A stretch of DNA of 64,000 nt from Treponema bryantii (GCF_900113965.1 NZ_FORI01000011.1:42270-106269), one strand, 5' to 3'; counted from the stretch's first letter, positions 44,416 through 53,586 are shown. The notes: generated from the sequence alone by a model not told the origin. Made by a program: numbers and translations.

Positions 44416-44986
44416 TTCTGTTGGTCTGGGCTACCTTTCCCTGAACGGCAAGGCCTTTTTCTACAGTGGCGCCTTTACAGGTTGAACGAATCTTGCTTCC
44501 TGTTCCGGCCAGTCCGCTTCCTTCGTGGGTACAGAATGGAATGATTGTTTTTCCGCTCCAGTTGTGGGCTTCGAGAAATGTGTAAACTGGCATTGGCATG
44601 TCTCCCCACCAGTTCGGGTATCCGATGTAGATTGTGTCGTATGCGGTGATGTCGATATCAGCTTTGAGGGCAGGGCGGGCTTTTTTGTTCTGCTCGTCTT
44701 TTGCAATCTGAGTCAGGCGGCTGTAGCTGTCGGTCGGATAAGGCTTTTGAGTTTCAAGTTCAAAAAGCTCTGAGCCTGTTTCTTCTGCAATGAACTTTGC
44801 GATGATTGAAGTGTTTCCTTCTTTTATAATTCCAACGTTATACTGATCGCCTGCAAGCGAAAAATAAACTACCAGTGATTTTCCCATTTTAGTCTCCTTT
44901 GAGTTTGAAGTTTTGTTTTGTGCGAATAGCGAACCTGCAAGGCAGACTGCTGCCATCAGGATTGTAAAAACTGATCTTAGTTTCAT
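44378..44986 (-). CDS. Exported flavodoxin with internal start site
   Basis: 202 residues: Sec signal peptide (MKLRSVFTILMAAVCLAGSLFA), short linker, then a flavodoxin domain from about residue 34 (SLVVYFSLAGDQYNVG, IYIGYPNWWGDMPMPVYTFL, FCTHEGSGLAGTGSKI). No twin-arginine motif. A second ATG at 44887 (MGKSLVVYF) has its own AAAGGAG 7 bases before it, so a cytoplasmic form without the signal peptide could be made from the same message. Divergent from a TetR gene that probably controls it. Confidence 0.82.
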   Translation of the reverse strand: MKLRSVFTILMAAVCLAGSLFAQNKTSNSKETKMGKSLVVYFSLAGDQYNVGIIKEGNTSIIAKFIAEETGSELFELETQKPYPTDSYSRLTQIAKDEQNKKARPALKADIDITAYDTIYIGYPNWWGDMPMPVYTFLEAHNWSGKTIIPFCTHEGSGLAGTGSKIRSTCKGATVEKGLAVQGKVAQTNRSAAKKAVQDWLF

Positions 44987-45054
44987 CAGTACTTCCTCCT
45001 TCTTACATCTTAATTATAAGCGACACATGTCTTTTTATTAAGAACAGGTTATGG

Positions 45055-45074
45055 TATAATGTCGTTTAAACGAC
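45055..45074 (+). promoter_or_regulatory. Operator and -10 between exported flavodoxin and TetR gene
   Basis: -10 TATAAT (45055-45060) directly followed by the perfect 14-bp palindrome GTCGTTTAAACGAC (45061-45074). A related half (CGACACATGTC) lies at 45020. Probable TetR site. Confidence 0.65.
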
Positions 45075-45119
45075 AGATGTTGCAAATATGCCTATTAAAC
45101 AGGCTTTTCCGGAGGAAAG

Positions 45120-45680
45120 ATGGCTGAAGAGAAACTCGACCCGCGCATTATCCGCACAAAGGAAGCAATTCAGACGGTTTTTAAGCAGATGGTCTGTGAA
45201 CTGCCTTATGAAAAAATCACAGTAAAGGCGATTACTGAGGCGGCTAGAATAAACCGCAATACATTTTATCTTCATTATAATTGTGTGGATGATGTGCTTG
45301 CGGAGATCCAGGCTAAGCATTCCAGCGAATACAGCGCGATTGTTTCGGGAATTGATCAGCTCAAGGAAACCGGAAAACTTGTGCGGGCCTTTTTTGAATA
45401 CATGGAAGCTCAGGATGATTTTTTCAAGCGTGTGACCTGCGACAGCCGTTTTGACTATATCCGCGAAAGAATGCAGAATCGTGTTACAAAGCAGGCGGCG
45501 GAATCTCGTCCGCTGAAAGGAATAGAGCAGAGCGTGCGAAACATTCTTTTGACTTTTAATAACTGCGTAGTTCTACTTTACCGCCAGTGGGTCGCCGATG
45601 GCCGCAAGATTCCTATGGAAGAAATGATTGAGCTTGCGACGACACTTCTGGAAAAAGGGATGAAGGGATACGCTAAATAA
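45120..45680 (+). CDS. TetR/AcrR-family regulator
   Basis: 186 residues. Helix-turn-helix region AIQTVFKQMVCELPYEKITVKAITEAARINRNTFYLHYNCVDDVL; the rest is the helical TetR_C_7-like domain. GGAGG precedes the ATG. It faces the exported flavodoxin and leads into a serine hydrolase 12 bases later. Confidence 0.88.
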   Translation: MAEEKLDPRIIRTKEAIQTVFKQMVCELPYEKITVKAITEAARINRNTFYLHYNCVDDVLAEIQAKHSSEYSAIVSGIDQLKETGKLVRAFFEYMEAQDDFFKRVTCDSRFDYIRERMQNRVTKQAAESRPLKGIEQSVRNILLTFNNCVVLLYRQWVADGRKIPMEEMIELATTLLEKGMKGYAK

Positions 45681-45692
45681 GGAAAAGGCATT

Positions 45693-46706
45693 ATGGGTTT
45701 TACAAATTTTTCAGGTGTTTTTGGTGTATACGAAGGAACTAAGCTTATCGAAAGCGATGCTTATGGTTTTGCAAACAAAAACTTCCGCATACAGAACAGC
45801 ACAGATTTTTGCTATGGCACGGCTTCTGGCACAAAAGGTTTTACGGCTGTTTCAATTCTGATTCTTGCCGCAGAAAATAAGCTCAATCTTGATGACAGCG
45901 TGAAAAAACTTTTGACCGCAAAGACTGAAAAATACGGTCTGCTCGAGTGGCTTTCTGAAAAAGTGACGGTGCGCAGTCTTTTGAATCACACTTCAGGTGT
46001 GCCGGATTATTTTGATGAAGATTTTGTAGATGATTTTGAAGAAGCCCTGTGTGGAAATGCAAACTATCACTACGAAAAACCGGAAGATTTTTTCCCTCTG
46101 ATTGAAAATATGTGGAAAAAACAACAGGCTCCTTATTCTTCTGCCGGGGATTTCAAGTATTCCAATGGCGGCTTTGTGATTCTTGCTGCTGTTGTTGAGG
46201 CTGTCTCTGGCATGAGTTTTCCGTCATTTGTAAGGCAGCATGTTTTTACAAAGCTTGGCATGGAAAGCACAGGCTTTTTTAGGCTTGATGAAACACCCCC
46301 TGACGGAATTGTATGCGCAACCGGCTATCAGCAAAACGGCCGCAGTAACATTTACGGAATTCCCGTAACTGGTGGCGGAGACGGCGGCGCGTTTACTACA
46401 ATTACAGACATGGCGCAATTCTGGCATAATCTTGATCCTGAGCTGAATCCGGAAAGCACCCTTTCTCCTTTTATTGAAGATGCCTGGTCCCCTTGTATTG
46501 AAGGTGATGACGGACTATATGGGCTTGGCTTCTGGCTGCGCAAAGAAAATCCGCACATAGTTTTTCTTGAGGGCTTTGATCCAGGCGTACAGTTTTTCAG
46601 CTTTTACAATCGCGATACAAAGCGCTCGCTTACAATCTGCCTTAACGACGAACAGAAAAAGTGCAGCGAAGTCTTTGAAAAGTATTTTAGGCTGGTTCAG
46701 GAATAA
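45693..46706 (+). CDS. Beta-lactamase-family serine hydrolase
   Basis: 337 residues. Ser45-x-x-Lys48 in ASGTKGF, YSN in FKYSNGGFVILA, and LLNHTSGVPDYF, the pattern of class C beta-lactamase / D-alanyl carboxypeptidase-like proteins. No signal peptide, so probably a cytoplasmic esterase or peptidase. Follows the TetR gene in the same unit; its 3' end overlaps the convergent gene by 20 bases. Confidence 0.85.
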   Translation: MGFTNFSGVFGVYEGTKLIESDAYGFANKNFRIQNSTDFCYGTASGTKGFTAVSILILAAENKLNLDDSVKKLLTAKTEKYGLLEWLSEKVTVRSLLNHTSGVPDYFDEDFVDDFEEALCGNANYHYEKPEDFFPLIENMWKKQQAPYSSAGDFKYSNGGFVILAAVVEAVSGMSFPSFVRQHVFTKLGMESTGFFRLDETPPDGIVCATGYQQNGRSNIYGIPVTGGGDGGAFTTITDMAQFWHNLDPELNPESTLSPFIEDAWSPCIEGDDGLYGLGFWLRKENPHIVFLEGFDPGVQFFSFYNRDTKRSLTICLNDEQKKCSEVFEKYFRLVQE

Positions 46707-48684
46707 ATAGTAACCCTTCCAGTACGCTGCTGCTTGCCCAGGGCATTAAGGCAAACCAGGTTGAAGAAGGATTTCCGTCTTTATATTTTTCGACAACGAG
46801 GCCCTGACTGTAACAAAAGCGTTCCGACATCCAGCCTTTTTTACCGTAATCAAATTCTCCGTCAAAATGATTATAAGTCTGGCAGCCCCATAAAATTGTA
46901 TCCTGCATGCGATTTTTGATGTATTCAATTGTGCGGGAATCTTTTTTTGCATGCTCAATAAAGTAAGCCATCTCACCAACAATTGATGAAGACATAGGAT
47001 GAATATGAGGATTACAGACTGAAGTAATGCTGCCACCACAGGAACTCCATTTAAGTTTACTTAGAGGTGGAACCTCGATACGCCCATTATAGCAGAACTT
47101 GTAAGAGAACTCCTGATACAATGCTGTTTCCATATAATCAAGATAAAGTTGATTATTTGTAAGCTGATGTAAAAGTTTTGTTGCCCTTATAAAAGCAAGT
47201 ACACCTTCGTTATCCGGAGCCTTGTCTGTATCAAGCGGACTTCCATAGCATTCAAGCTTGGCAATAAAAGTCTCGTAGTAATGGGTCAGAGATTTTTCAA
47301 AGAGAGGAAGATTCTTTGTTTCATTTGTAATCAAGGCAAAGAGAATACTTGCGGCCAGTGCCCATGAGCTTCCAAGAGAATCATATTCAATACCAGTTCC
47401 ATCAGTCTCGGAGTAAACAAAAGGATATTCACCCACACGGTTAATCTCTCGTTCAAGAGCATGAACTACAGTTTTAGAGAAGGAGAGCCAGTCATCGTGA
47501 ATCCTTCCATTTTCTTTTTCAAATTGGTAAGCCTTCAAAAGATAATAAGTAAACTGACCGTCGAGATAAGCCGAATGTCCACCGCTGTGCATTCCGCCAT
47601 ACCACCAGCCGTGACAGGTCCAGTTTTGTCCGTCGAAAGTTTCATACGTAAGCGATGATGCTTTGTTCAGGGAGTTATCAACAATATTTTGAATACATTC
47701 AAGAGCTTGTTCCCTCATTTTCTTATTATTTAGACAAGCAGAGGCAACAAGCTGCGGGTAGGCAACAACAATTCCATTGGTCCAGGAAATAGAAGGAATT
47801 ACATTATAAGAAAAACTTTCCTTGCCCTTCTGATCAAATCCTGCTTCTCTTACAAAACCCGAATAACATTTTTGAGAGGGAAGCCAAGCATAATCGCAGA
47901 CCGCCAGTGATAAATCTTTTATTGCTTCTTCCAGAGATGCCGATTGGCGTGGTGCTTCGTGATATTCCTCATAAACATTTCTGATAACCTTGTGAATATC
48001 TGTTACCGCAGCTGCATCAAAATCATAAACATAAAAAATTTGTGTGATTTTTTGATTTGCCTGCAAAGTAAAATAGTTTTTTGAAGTTTGTCTTGGAAGA
48101 ATTGTATGTGACTGAATAAAAAGCCAGGGTGCATTTTCATAACCGAAGGTATAGCCGACAGTTTGTCTTTTGGAATTACAGGTAAAGCCACCATACTGTA
48201 CAAAATCTTTTTCGCAATAATACGGAGAAGTGTGAAAGCCACGAATCTTTGGAGAGTTTCCATTTATGTACATCAAGGCACATGGGTGAGAAAGTCTGTC
48301 TCCCCTTACCATATAAAATGAAGAAAGCGGACAATCAGAATCTGAAGGATTTGTGAAAGCAGAATTAAGCCGGGGAAATTTACAGTCTACTTTCCAGGGC
48401 TTGTCTCCTCTGTTTGAACCGTACATAAAACCCGGAAGATAAAAATCAGCTTTACCGTCTGCCTCAATTTCAAGGCGCATAATTCCTTCGAAAACTTTTC
48501 CACTGGTATTTTGAATGCTTACTTCAATTTTATAAGGAGAAGCTGATGAGCCGTTTCCTCCGAGAATCTTTTCCTGATAGTTCAAACCGTAGACTTCAGG
48601 GGAATCATAAATATCAGATTTTTCTTCAACTAATTCGAGATGTCGTTTTTTTGAAACGGCAGATAATTTAAAATAATCAACCAT
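46687..48684 (-). CDS. Large (alpha/alpha)6-barrel-like protein, possible glycoside hydrolase
   Basis: 665 residues without a signal peptide. The N-terminal third is beta-rich; the rest has the aromatic, helical repeats of six-hairpin glycosidases (SWTNGIVVAYPQLVASA, YGGMHSGGHSAYLDGQFTYYLLKAY, YDSLGSSWALAASILFALI). I cannot name the family or the catalytic residues. Overlaps the serine hydrolase gene tail to tail. Confidence 0.6.
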   Translation of the reverse strand: MVDYFKLSAVSKKRHLELVEEKSDIYDSPEVYGLNYQEKILGGNGSSASPYKIEVSIQNTSGKVFEGIMRLEIEADGKADFYLPGFMYGSNRGDKPWKVDCKFPRLNSAFTNPSDSDCPLSSFYMVRGDRLSHPCALMYINGNSPKIRGFHTSPYYCEKDFVQYGGFTCNSKRQTVGYTFGYENAPWLFIQSHTILPRQTSKNYFTLQANQKITQIFYVYDFDAAAVTDIHKVIRNVYEEYHEAPRQSASLEEAIKDLSLAVCDYAWLPSQKCYSGFVREAGFDQKGKESFSYNVIPSISWTNGIVVAYPQLVASACLNNKKMREQALECIQNIVDNSLNKASSLTYETFDGQNWTCHGWWYGGMHSGGHSAYLDGQFTYYLLKAYQFEKENGRIHDDWLSFSKTVVHALEREINRVGEYPFVYSETDGTGIEYDSLGSSWALAASILFALITNETKNLPLFEKSLTHYYETFIAKLECYGSPLDTDKAPDNEGVLAFIRATKLLHQLTNNQLYLDYMETALYQEFSYKFCYNGRIEVPPLSKLKWSSCGGSITSVCNPHIHPMSSSIVGEMAYFIEHAKKDSRTIEYIKNRMQDTILWGCQTYNHFDGEFDYGKKGWMSERFCYSQGLVVEKYKDGNPSSTWFALMPWASSSVLEGLLFIPEPA

Positions 48685-48799
48685 GATATAATGATAATAT
48701 TAAAACAGCTGGAAAAAAAGAATAAATCTATACAAATATTTCCATTTGTTATGAAAGACGATTCATCTCAAGCCAACCTTTATAAATTCAATAACAGCA

Positions 48800-49150
48800 T
48801 CAGTTTCTGATAAAAGCTTTATCCTGCTCAGGAATTTTATCATCAGAAACAAAGCGTTCGATGGTCATGTGCAGGTCGTACTTTTCGCGAAGCTCAGCAA
48901 TTGTTTTCATCATTGGAGTTGCGTGGTGCAAATCAATTGCTTCCTGATTTTCCCAGGAGTCAATTAAGAGAATGGTTTCGCTGCTGTCATCGACGGCTTT
49001 TTTTTCCTCAAAAGGTAGATAATATTCATAGCGAAGATTTCCTTTTTCAGCTCTGATTTTCTCAACTGTTCCGCTTGAAATCATTTCACGGGCAAAGGCC
49101 TGTGCCGCACCCTTTTTTCCTGTGTAACGAAGATTTACTGTAATTGCCAT
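48800..49150 (-). CDS. Antibiotic-biosynthesis-monooxygenase (ABM) domain protein
   Basis: 116 residues: VNLRYTGKKGAAQAFAREM, NLRYEYYLPFE, ILLIDSWENQEAIDLHHATPMMKTI, the usual ferredoxin-like ABM / quinol monooxygenase layout with the conserved Trp and His. Often found with flavodoxins and alpha/beta-hydrolases in anaerobes, as here. Confidence 0.82.
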   Translation of the reverse strand: MAITVNLRYTGKKGAAQAFAREMISSGTVEKIRAEKGNLRYEYYLPFEEKKAVDDSSETILLIDSWENQEAIDLHHATPMMKTIAELREKYDLHMTIERFVSDDKIPEQDKAFIRN

Positions 49151-49169
49151 TCTTCTTCTCCTGATATTT

Positions 49170-50015
49170 TTATTCTTTGCAGATAATTTGCGTTTTTGAT
49201 TTGTCGCAGATTTCTTCTTCCAGAATTATCTGTCCGATAAAGTCTGCTGTGATTTTTCCTGCAAGAGGATTTTTTATGCTGTCGATTTTTCCGCTTACTT
49301 CTACTTCAACGGTGCTGCGCTCAAAGGCAAGGTCGCAATCTTCCATAGTGCAGTTTTTGAGCACGAGATTTTTGCAGTAGCAGAAAGGCTGAGTTCCAAT
49401 AATGCGGCAGTTTATGAGAGTGAGATTCTCTGAATACCAGCCGAGATATTCGCCTTTTACAAGAGAGTTTTTTACCGTCACGTTTTTTGTGTGCCAGAAG
49501 GCATCTTTTGTGTTCAGCTCTGAATCTGAAATTTCGATGTTTTCATCATACTGAAAAGAATATTTTCCCTTCATTTTGAGGCCTGAGATTTTTGCATCAC
49601 GGATTTCAAAAAAGGGATATTCAGATTCTTCGATTGTGACATTTTCAATTGTCAGCTTTTGACTTTTCCAGGCAAACTCTGGAGAATTAACGCTGCAGTT
49701 TTTCAGGCTGATATTTTTACATTCACGAAGCGCTTTAATTCCGCCGAGTCTGCTGTTTTCAATCAAAATATCTTTATCATACCAGAGTGCAGCCCGACAG
49801 TTTTCTGTAAAGCTTGTATCGGTGATTTTTGCTTTTTCTACATGCCAGAAAGGATAACGGAGATTCATAAAGCAGCCAGTCACGTCGATGTTGCGGCATT
49901 CCTTAAAAGCGGATTCACCGTCAGCAGGACCATCAAAGCGGCAGTTTTTTACAGTAAGATCTTTAAGACCGTATAAAGCTCTCTCTTCATCAAAAGTCTG
50001 ATTTTCGATAATCAC
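49170..50015 (-). CDS. DUF3737 family beta-helix protein
   Basis: 281 residues of short repeats around N-C-x-[IVF] turns (LTVKNCRFDGPADGESAFKECRNIDVTG, NLTLINCRIIGTQPFCYCKNLVLKNCTM), typical of the right-handed beta-helix DUF3737 family. No signal peptide. Function unknown. Confidence 0.82.
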   Translation of the reverse strand: MIIENQTFDEERALYGLKDLTVKNCRFDGPADGESAFKECRNIDVTGCFMNLRYPFWHVEKAKITDTSFTENCRAALWYDKDILIENSRLGGIKALRECKNISLKNCSVNSPEFAWKSQKLTIENVTIEESEYPFFEIRDAKISGLKMKGKYSFQYDENIEISDSELNTKDAFWHTKNVTVKNSLVKGEYLGWYSENLTLINCRIIGTQPFCYCKNLVLKNCTMEDCDLAFERSTVEVEVSGKIDSIKNPLAGKITADFIGQIILEEEICDKSKTQIICKE

Positions 50016-50030
50016 AAAAATACCTCTGAA

Positions 50031-50678
50031 TTATAGTTTACCCTTTTTTAAACTCTTTGCCAAAAGGTGCGAGAGTGTGGCAAACAAAATGATAATGGAA
50101 ATATAATCAATAGCAAAAAGAATGTAGCCGCGGTCCAGATCAAAGAAGAAAAACTGCTGGCGAAGAATCAGATACTTCCAGACTCCGCGGGCAATGAAGG
50201 CGTAAATGCCGTAAGCGCAGACCAGGGCAAGAATAATACGCGGAATGATTTTTGCCGTAATATCCTGAAAGAGGCGTCCAACATGCAGTCCGATATGCAG
50301 CGACATAAAAAGATAATACCAGTGGCTGGCAAGCAGATGCGCAATGCGGGCAAAGCCAAGCCCACCCTGAATGTTCAAAAATGTGAAGATATGATTTGAA
50401 AGAATGATTCCGCTTATCATCAAAAAGATTGTGCAAATCAAAATGCAGCAATTGATAACTGTCTGCATTACGCGATAGGGGTTATATTTTCCTTTGAAGA
50501 TAGCTCCGTACCAGCGACGGTTCAAAATAATGTGAAGAGCCCATAAGACAAAAAGCCCTACGCCTAAGATTTCGTGCACGATGTCTGCCGGAAACAAATA
50601 GTTTCCGCCCATGAGGATGATGGAGAGGATTGTCATTGTAATGTCGATAGTCATTCTTAAGCGCTGGGTTTTTGTCAT
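50031..50678 (-). CDS. DUF4405 membrane protein (cytochrome-b-like)
   Basis: 215 residues with five or so hydrophobic segments and His residues in helices suited to bind haem: LWALHIILNRRWYGAIFKG, ARIAHLLASHWYYLFMSLHIGLHVGRLF. DUF4405 proteins resemble four-helix di-haem cytochromes. It lies 21 bases upstream of an exported flavodoxin on the same strand... that is, it is downstream of that flavodoxin in the minus direction, so they are probably co-transcribed and could exchange electrons across the membrane (inference). Confidence 0.78.
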   Translation of the reverse strand: MTKTQRLRMTIDITMTILSIILMGGNYLFPADIVHEILGVGLFVLWALHIILNRRWYGAIFKGKYNPYRVMQTVINCCILICTIFLMISGIILSNHIFTFLNIQGGLGFARIAHLLASHWYYLFMSLHIGLHVGRLFQDITAKIIPRIILALVCAYGIYAFIARGVWKYLILRQQFFFFDLDRGYILFAIDYISIIILFATLSHLLAKSLKKGKL

Positions 50679-50699
50679 TATTTTACTCCTGGTATTTTT

Positions 50700-51257
50700 T
50701 TATTTCAACAAACCTTCAATATACTTCTTAACGTCTGCGCCAGAGCCACGGGTAAAATCTTTTCCGCCTTTGAAGTCTACGCCCTTTGCAAACTTAGACA
50801 AATCTGTTCCGCTGCGACCAAGGCCGCTGCCACCACTGGTACAAAGAGTAATCATTTTTTTGCCGGCCCAGTTCTGGCTTTCTACAAAGGTGTAAACAAT
50901 TTTTGGGGCATAAGCCCACCAGATAGGGTAACAAACCACAACTGTGTCGTAGCCAGAGATGTCAAACGCGGTGGTTGAGCTTGTCGAAACCACGGCCTTA
51001 ATTGAAGGACGGCTTTTTGGGTCGTTGCATTCAATCGAAGAAAGTGATTTTTTGTTGTGCCAGTCTAAGTCGGCGTCGGTGTATTTGTGAACTGGCTGAA
51101 TCTCGAAGATGTCTGCACCCATTTCTTTAGCGGTATTTTTTGCCATGCGTTCTGTTGTTCCTGTGGCGCTGAAGTAAACGAATGCTGTCTTTGCTGAAAG
51201 TCCTGTCATGATAAGGCCTCCGAGTAAAAGTGTAAGAATAAGTTTTTTCAAAAGCAT
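50700..51257 (-). CDS. Exported flavodoxin carrying an in-frame palindromic repeat
   Basis: 185 residues: signal peptide (LILTLLLGGLIMTGLSA), then a flavodoxin domain (FVYFSATGTTERMAKNTAKEMG, VVCYPIWWAYAPKIVYTFVE, LCTSGGSGLGRSG). Between RPSIKA and DISGYDTVVV the frame runs through a family A repeat, adding VVSTSSTTAF, where the related exported flavodoxin at 44378 has only a short link. Upstream neighbour of DUF4405 in the operon. Confidence 0.85.
   Translation of the reverse strand: MLLKKLILTLLLGGLIMTGLSAKTAFVYFSATGTTERMAKNTAKEMGADIFEIQPVHKYTDADLDWHNKKSLSSIECNDPKSRPSIKAVVSTSSTTAFDISGYDTVVVCYPIWWAYAPKIVYTFVESQNWAGKKMITLCTSGGSGLGRSGTDLSKFAKGVDFKGGKDFTRGSGADVKKYIEGLLK
50970..50993. repeat. 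Family A palindromic repeat inside the exported flavodoxin gene
   Basis: GGTGGTTGAGC / GTCGAAACCAC hairpin, read in frame as VVSTSSTT on the minus strand. Confidence 0.85.
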
Positions 51258-51263
51258 TTCCTT

Positions 51264-51758
51264 CTATTCCATTACAGAAAAGACCGCTGTCACATCACCT
51301 TTGCCCAGAATCTTTTTGAGCTCGGCCTGTGTAATAGTGGTGGTTGAGCTTGTCGAAACCACTTTTCCAAGGCGGGTAAAGTTCCAGCTGTTAGTGTCAT
51401 AGTAAATTGTAATCTGATTTCCCTGATACAAAATGATGTCGCCGGCTTGTGTGGTAATCTGGGTGTCGTTGCGTGGAAGCTTTGTTCCAAGCGGGCCAAC
51501 TTTTTCAAAGTTTCCGTAGTCGGTCATTTTGATTGTGACATGGCCTTTTTCTAGCAACTCGTAAAACGCTATGGCAGAAGAATTGTCGGCCAGTGTGGCG
51601 GCGAGCGTGTGGCTGCCACTGTCGCTTGTAATTTGAATCGAGATTTTCATATCAGAAAGTTCTCCTTTGTCAGATGATTTTATCCCCCTGCTGCCATTAG
51701 CGCAGGCTGTAGAAGCAAGAAGAAAAATTGACATTAAAACTATAAATATTTTTTTCAT
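51264..51758 (-). CDS. Cyclophilin-like-fold lipoprotein with in-frame repeat
   Basis: 164 residues. Lipobox LLASTAC (Cys about 19), then the cyclophilin_like domain (MKISIQITSDSGSHTLAATLADNSSAIAFYELL, GDIILYQGNQITIYYDTNSWNFTRLGKV). After LGKV the frame crosses a family A repeat (VVSTSSTTTI) before AELKKILGKGDVTAVFSV. AGGG is 6 bases before the ATG at 51758. First-to-last order on the minus strand: hydrolase, this gene, flavodoxin, DUF4405. Confidence 0.8.
   Translation of the reverse strand: MKKIFIVLMSIFLLASTACANGSRGIKSSDKGELSDMKISIQITSDSGSHTLAATLADNSSAIAFYELLEKGHVTIKMTDYGNFEKVGPLGTKLPRNDTQITTQAGDIILYQGNQITIYYDTNSWNFTRLGKVVSTSSTTTITQAELKKILGKGDVTAVFSVME
51339..51363. repeat. Family A palindromic repeat inside the cyclophilin-like gene
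   Basis: GGTGGTTGAGC / GTCGAAACCACT hairpin, in frame on the minus strand; nearly identical to the copy at 50970. Confidence 0.85.
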
Positions 51759-51768
51759 CAGCAACCCT

Positions 51769-52770
51769 CTACTTCAAATACTTTGCAAAAAAATCCGCAA
51801 GCTTATCAAAAGGAATTGCATTGTTTTTTCCGCCGTCATACAAATCGGTGTGACTTGCGCCAGGAATAATTACCAGCTCCTTGTTGCTGCCTGTGAGACG
51901 CTTAAATGCATCTTCACCAAAATAACGGGAGTGGGCTTTTTCGCCATGAAGAACCATAACGGCACTCTGGATTTCTTCGGCATAGGCAAGAAGCTTTGTG
52001 TTCAAAAGGGAAGTGGAAGCAGTTACATTCCAGCCCCCATTTGAATTGAGACTTCGCTCGTGATAACCGCGTGGAGTTTTGTAGTAATCATAATAATCCT
52101 TTACAAAATATGGAGCGTCTTCGGGAAGAGGATCTACAACTCCGCCTCCAAGCTTATAAGTACCGCCAGCCTGGACTGCCTTAAAATCTTCGATGCGCTG
52201 TGCCATAAGCGCCTTGCGGGCTTCGTGTCTTGCTTCTGAATTATTTGCGCTGTCAAAATATCCGTTGGCAGTAACACGGCTCATATCGTACATTGTGCTT
52301 GCAACTGTTGCTTTAATTCGTGTGTCGATTGCCGCTGTATTAATTGCCATTCCTCCCCAGCCACAGATTCCTATGATGCCGATTTTTTCTGGGTCGATGT
52401 TTTCGCGGGTTGAAAGAAAATCTACTGCTGCCATAAAATCTTCGGTGTTGATGTCGGGACTGTTCATATAGCGTGGTTCACCGCCGGATTCTCCTGTAAA
52501 GCTTGGGTCAAAGGCCAGGGCGATGTAACCACGAGCAGCCATCTGATTTGCATAAAATCCGGAAGACTGTTCCTTTACTGCTCCAAAAGGTCCGGAGATT
52601 GCCAGGGCCGCATTTCCTGCAGTTGCTGCATTCTCTGGGCTGTACAGGTCTCCTGTCAGTTCAATTCCAAAATGATTGCGGAAGGTTACGGTTGTTCGTT
52701 TTACTCCCTGGGCCAATTCAAAAGTGTAATGTTCATTTGTTCTGTCTATTTTTGCAAGATTTGGATTCAT
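51769..52770 (-). CDS. Alpha/beta-hydrolase (dienelactone-hydrolase type)
   Basis: 333 residues. VTFRNHFGIELTGDLYSPE start, nucleophile elbow GICGWGGMAIN with Cys in place of Ser, as in dienelactone hydrolases, and His in IPGASHTDLYDGG. Probably cytoplasmic (no signal peptide). First gene of the redox operon on the minus strand; divergent from a TetR gene across a region with CACT/AGTG palindromes. Confidence 0.87.
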   Translation of the reverse strand: MNPNLAKIDRTNEHYTFELAQGVKRTTVTFRNHFGIELTGDLYSPENAATAGNAALAISGPFGAVKEQSSGFYANQMAARGYIALAFDPSFTGESGGEPRYMNSPDINTEDFMAAVDFLSTRENIDPEKIGIIGICGWGGMAINTAAIDTRIKATVASTMYDMSRVTANGYFDSANNSEARHEARKALMAQRIEDFKAVQAGGTYKLGGGVVDPLPEDAPYFVKDYYDYYKTPRGYHERSLNSNGGWNVTASTSLLNTKLLAYAEEIQSAVMVLHGEKAHSRYFGEDAFKRLTGSNKELVIIPGASHTDLYDGGKNNAIPFDKLADFFAKYLK

Positions 52771-52802
52771 AATATTCTCCTTATGTTTTAGTAACGCTGT
52801 GT

Positions 52803-52907
52803 CACTTATCTAAAGTGTATGGCATAATCGGTGACTTGTCAACACTAAAATGCGATTTTAGTGACAAAAAGTTGCTTATTGCAAAAAATCTTTTACTGTG
52901 TTATTCT
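52803..52907. promoter_or_regulatory. Divergent promoters and TetR-type operators
   Basis: Inverted repeat CACTAAAAT-GCG-ATTTTAGTG (52843-52863) and a related CACT-N7-AGTG (52803-52817). Minus promoter for the hydrolase: -35 TTGACA (52838-52843) with -10 TACACT about 17 bases on. Plus promoter for the TetR gene: -35 TTGCAA (52879-52884), 17 bases, -10 TATTCT (52902-52907), 6 bases before the TetR ATG. Confidence 0.68.
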
Positions 52908-52913
52908 CTAGGT

Positions 52914-53552
52914 ATGGCAGATTATATCCGTGCAAGAAGCGACGAACATAAAGAAGAAAGACTTTCTCAAATAAAAGAGGCAACTGCAGAACTTTTTGCA
53001 AGCTGCCCTTATTCAGAAATTACCCTTACCACGATTGCAGAAAAATTAGGCTGGTCACGTGCAAACCTTTATAAATACGTTACGACCAAAGAAGAAATCT
53101 TTCTGGAAATTTCTTCAGAAAAAATGGCTACCTATTACAATGCATTGCTTTCGGCTTTTCCAGATGGCAACAATTTTACGTCTGACGTGATTACTGAAGT
53201 ATGGGCTGGAATTGTAAATGCAAATCAGGATTACATGCGTTATGTTTCCTATCTTAATCCGGTGATTGAAACAAATGTAACGGTAGAACGCCTTGCAGTT
53301 TTCAAAAAGAAATATTATGACCTGGCCTATGCCTTCCGCGACAGACTTGCACAAATGCTGGGCACCTCTCAGGATGCTGCTTACAAAATCCAGCTGGACG
53401 TGCTTTTTTATGCTTCCTCAAATGCAGTCTGCTGTTATAAAAATCCTCTGGTTCAGGAAGCTCTTAAACAAATCAATATAACTCCGCCGCCACTGGATTT
53501 TTATAAGGACATGAAGGACTTTATTAAAATGCGCCTGGCGTGGAAAGACTAA
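52914..53552 (+). CDS. TetR-family regulator
   Basis: 212 residues. Helix-turn-helix EATAELFASCPYSEITLTTIAEKLGWSRANLYKYVTTKEEIFLEI. Start at 52914 because the -10 element lies 6 bases before it; the longer frame from 52815 would begin upstream of the predicted RNA start. No ribosome site, so possibly a leaderless message. Likely controls the divergent hydrolase-flavodoxin operon and itself. Confidence 0.87.
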   Translation: MADYIRARSDEHKEERLSQIKEATAELFASCPYSEITLTTIAEKLGWSRANLYKYVTTKEEIFLEISSEKMATYYNALLSAFPDGNNFTSDVITEVWAGIVNANQDYMRYVSYLNPVIETNVTVERLAVFKKKYYDLAYAFRDRLAQMLGTSQDAAYKIQLDVLFYASSNAVCCYKNPLVQEALKQINITPPPLDFYKDMKDFIKMRLAWKD

Positions 53553-53586
53553 AATCGAAAGAGGGAAGTTGATTTGTCAGTAACCC

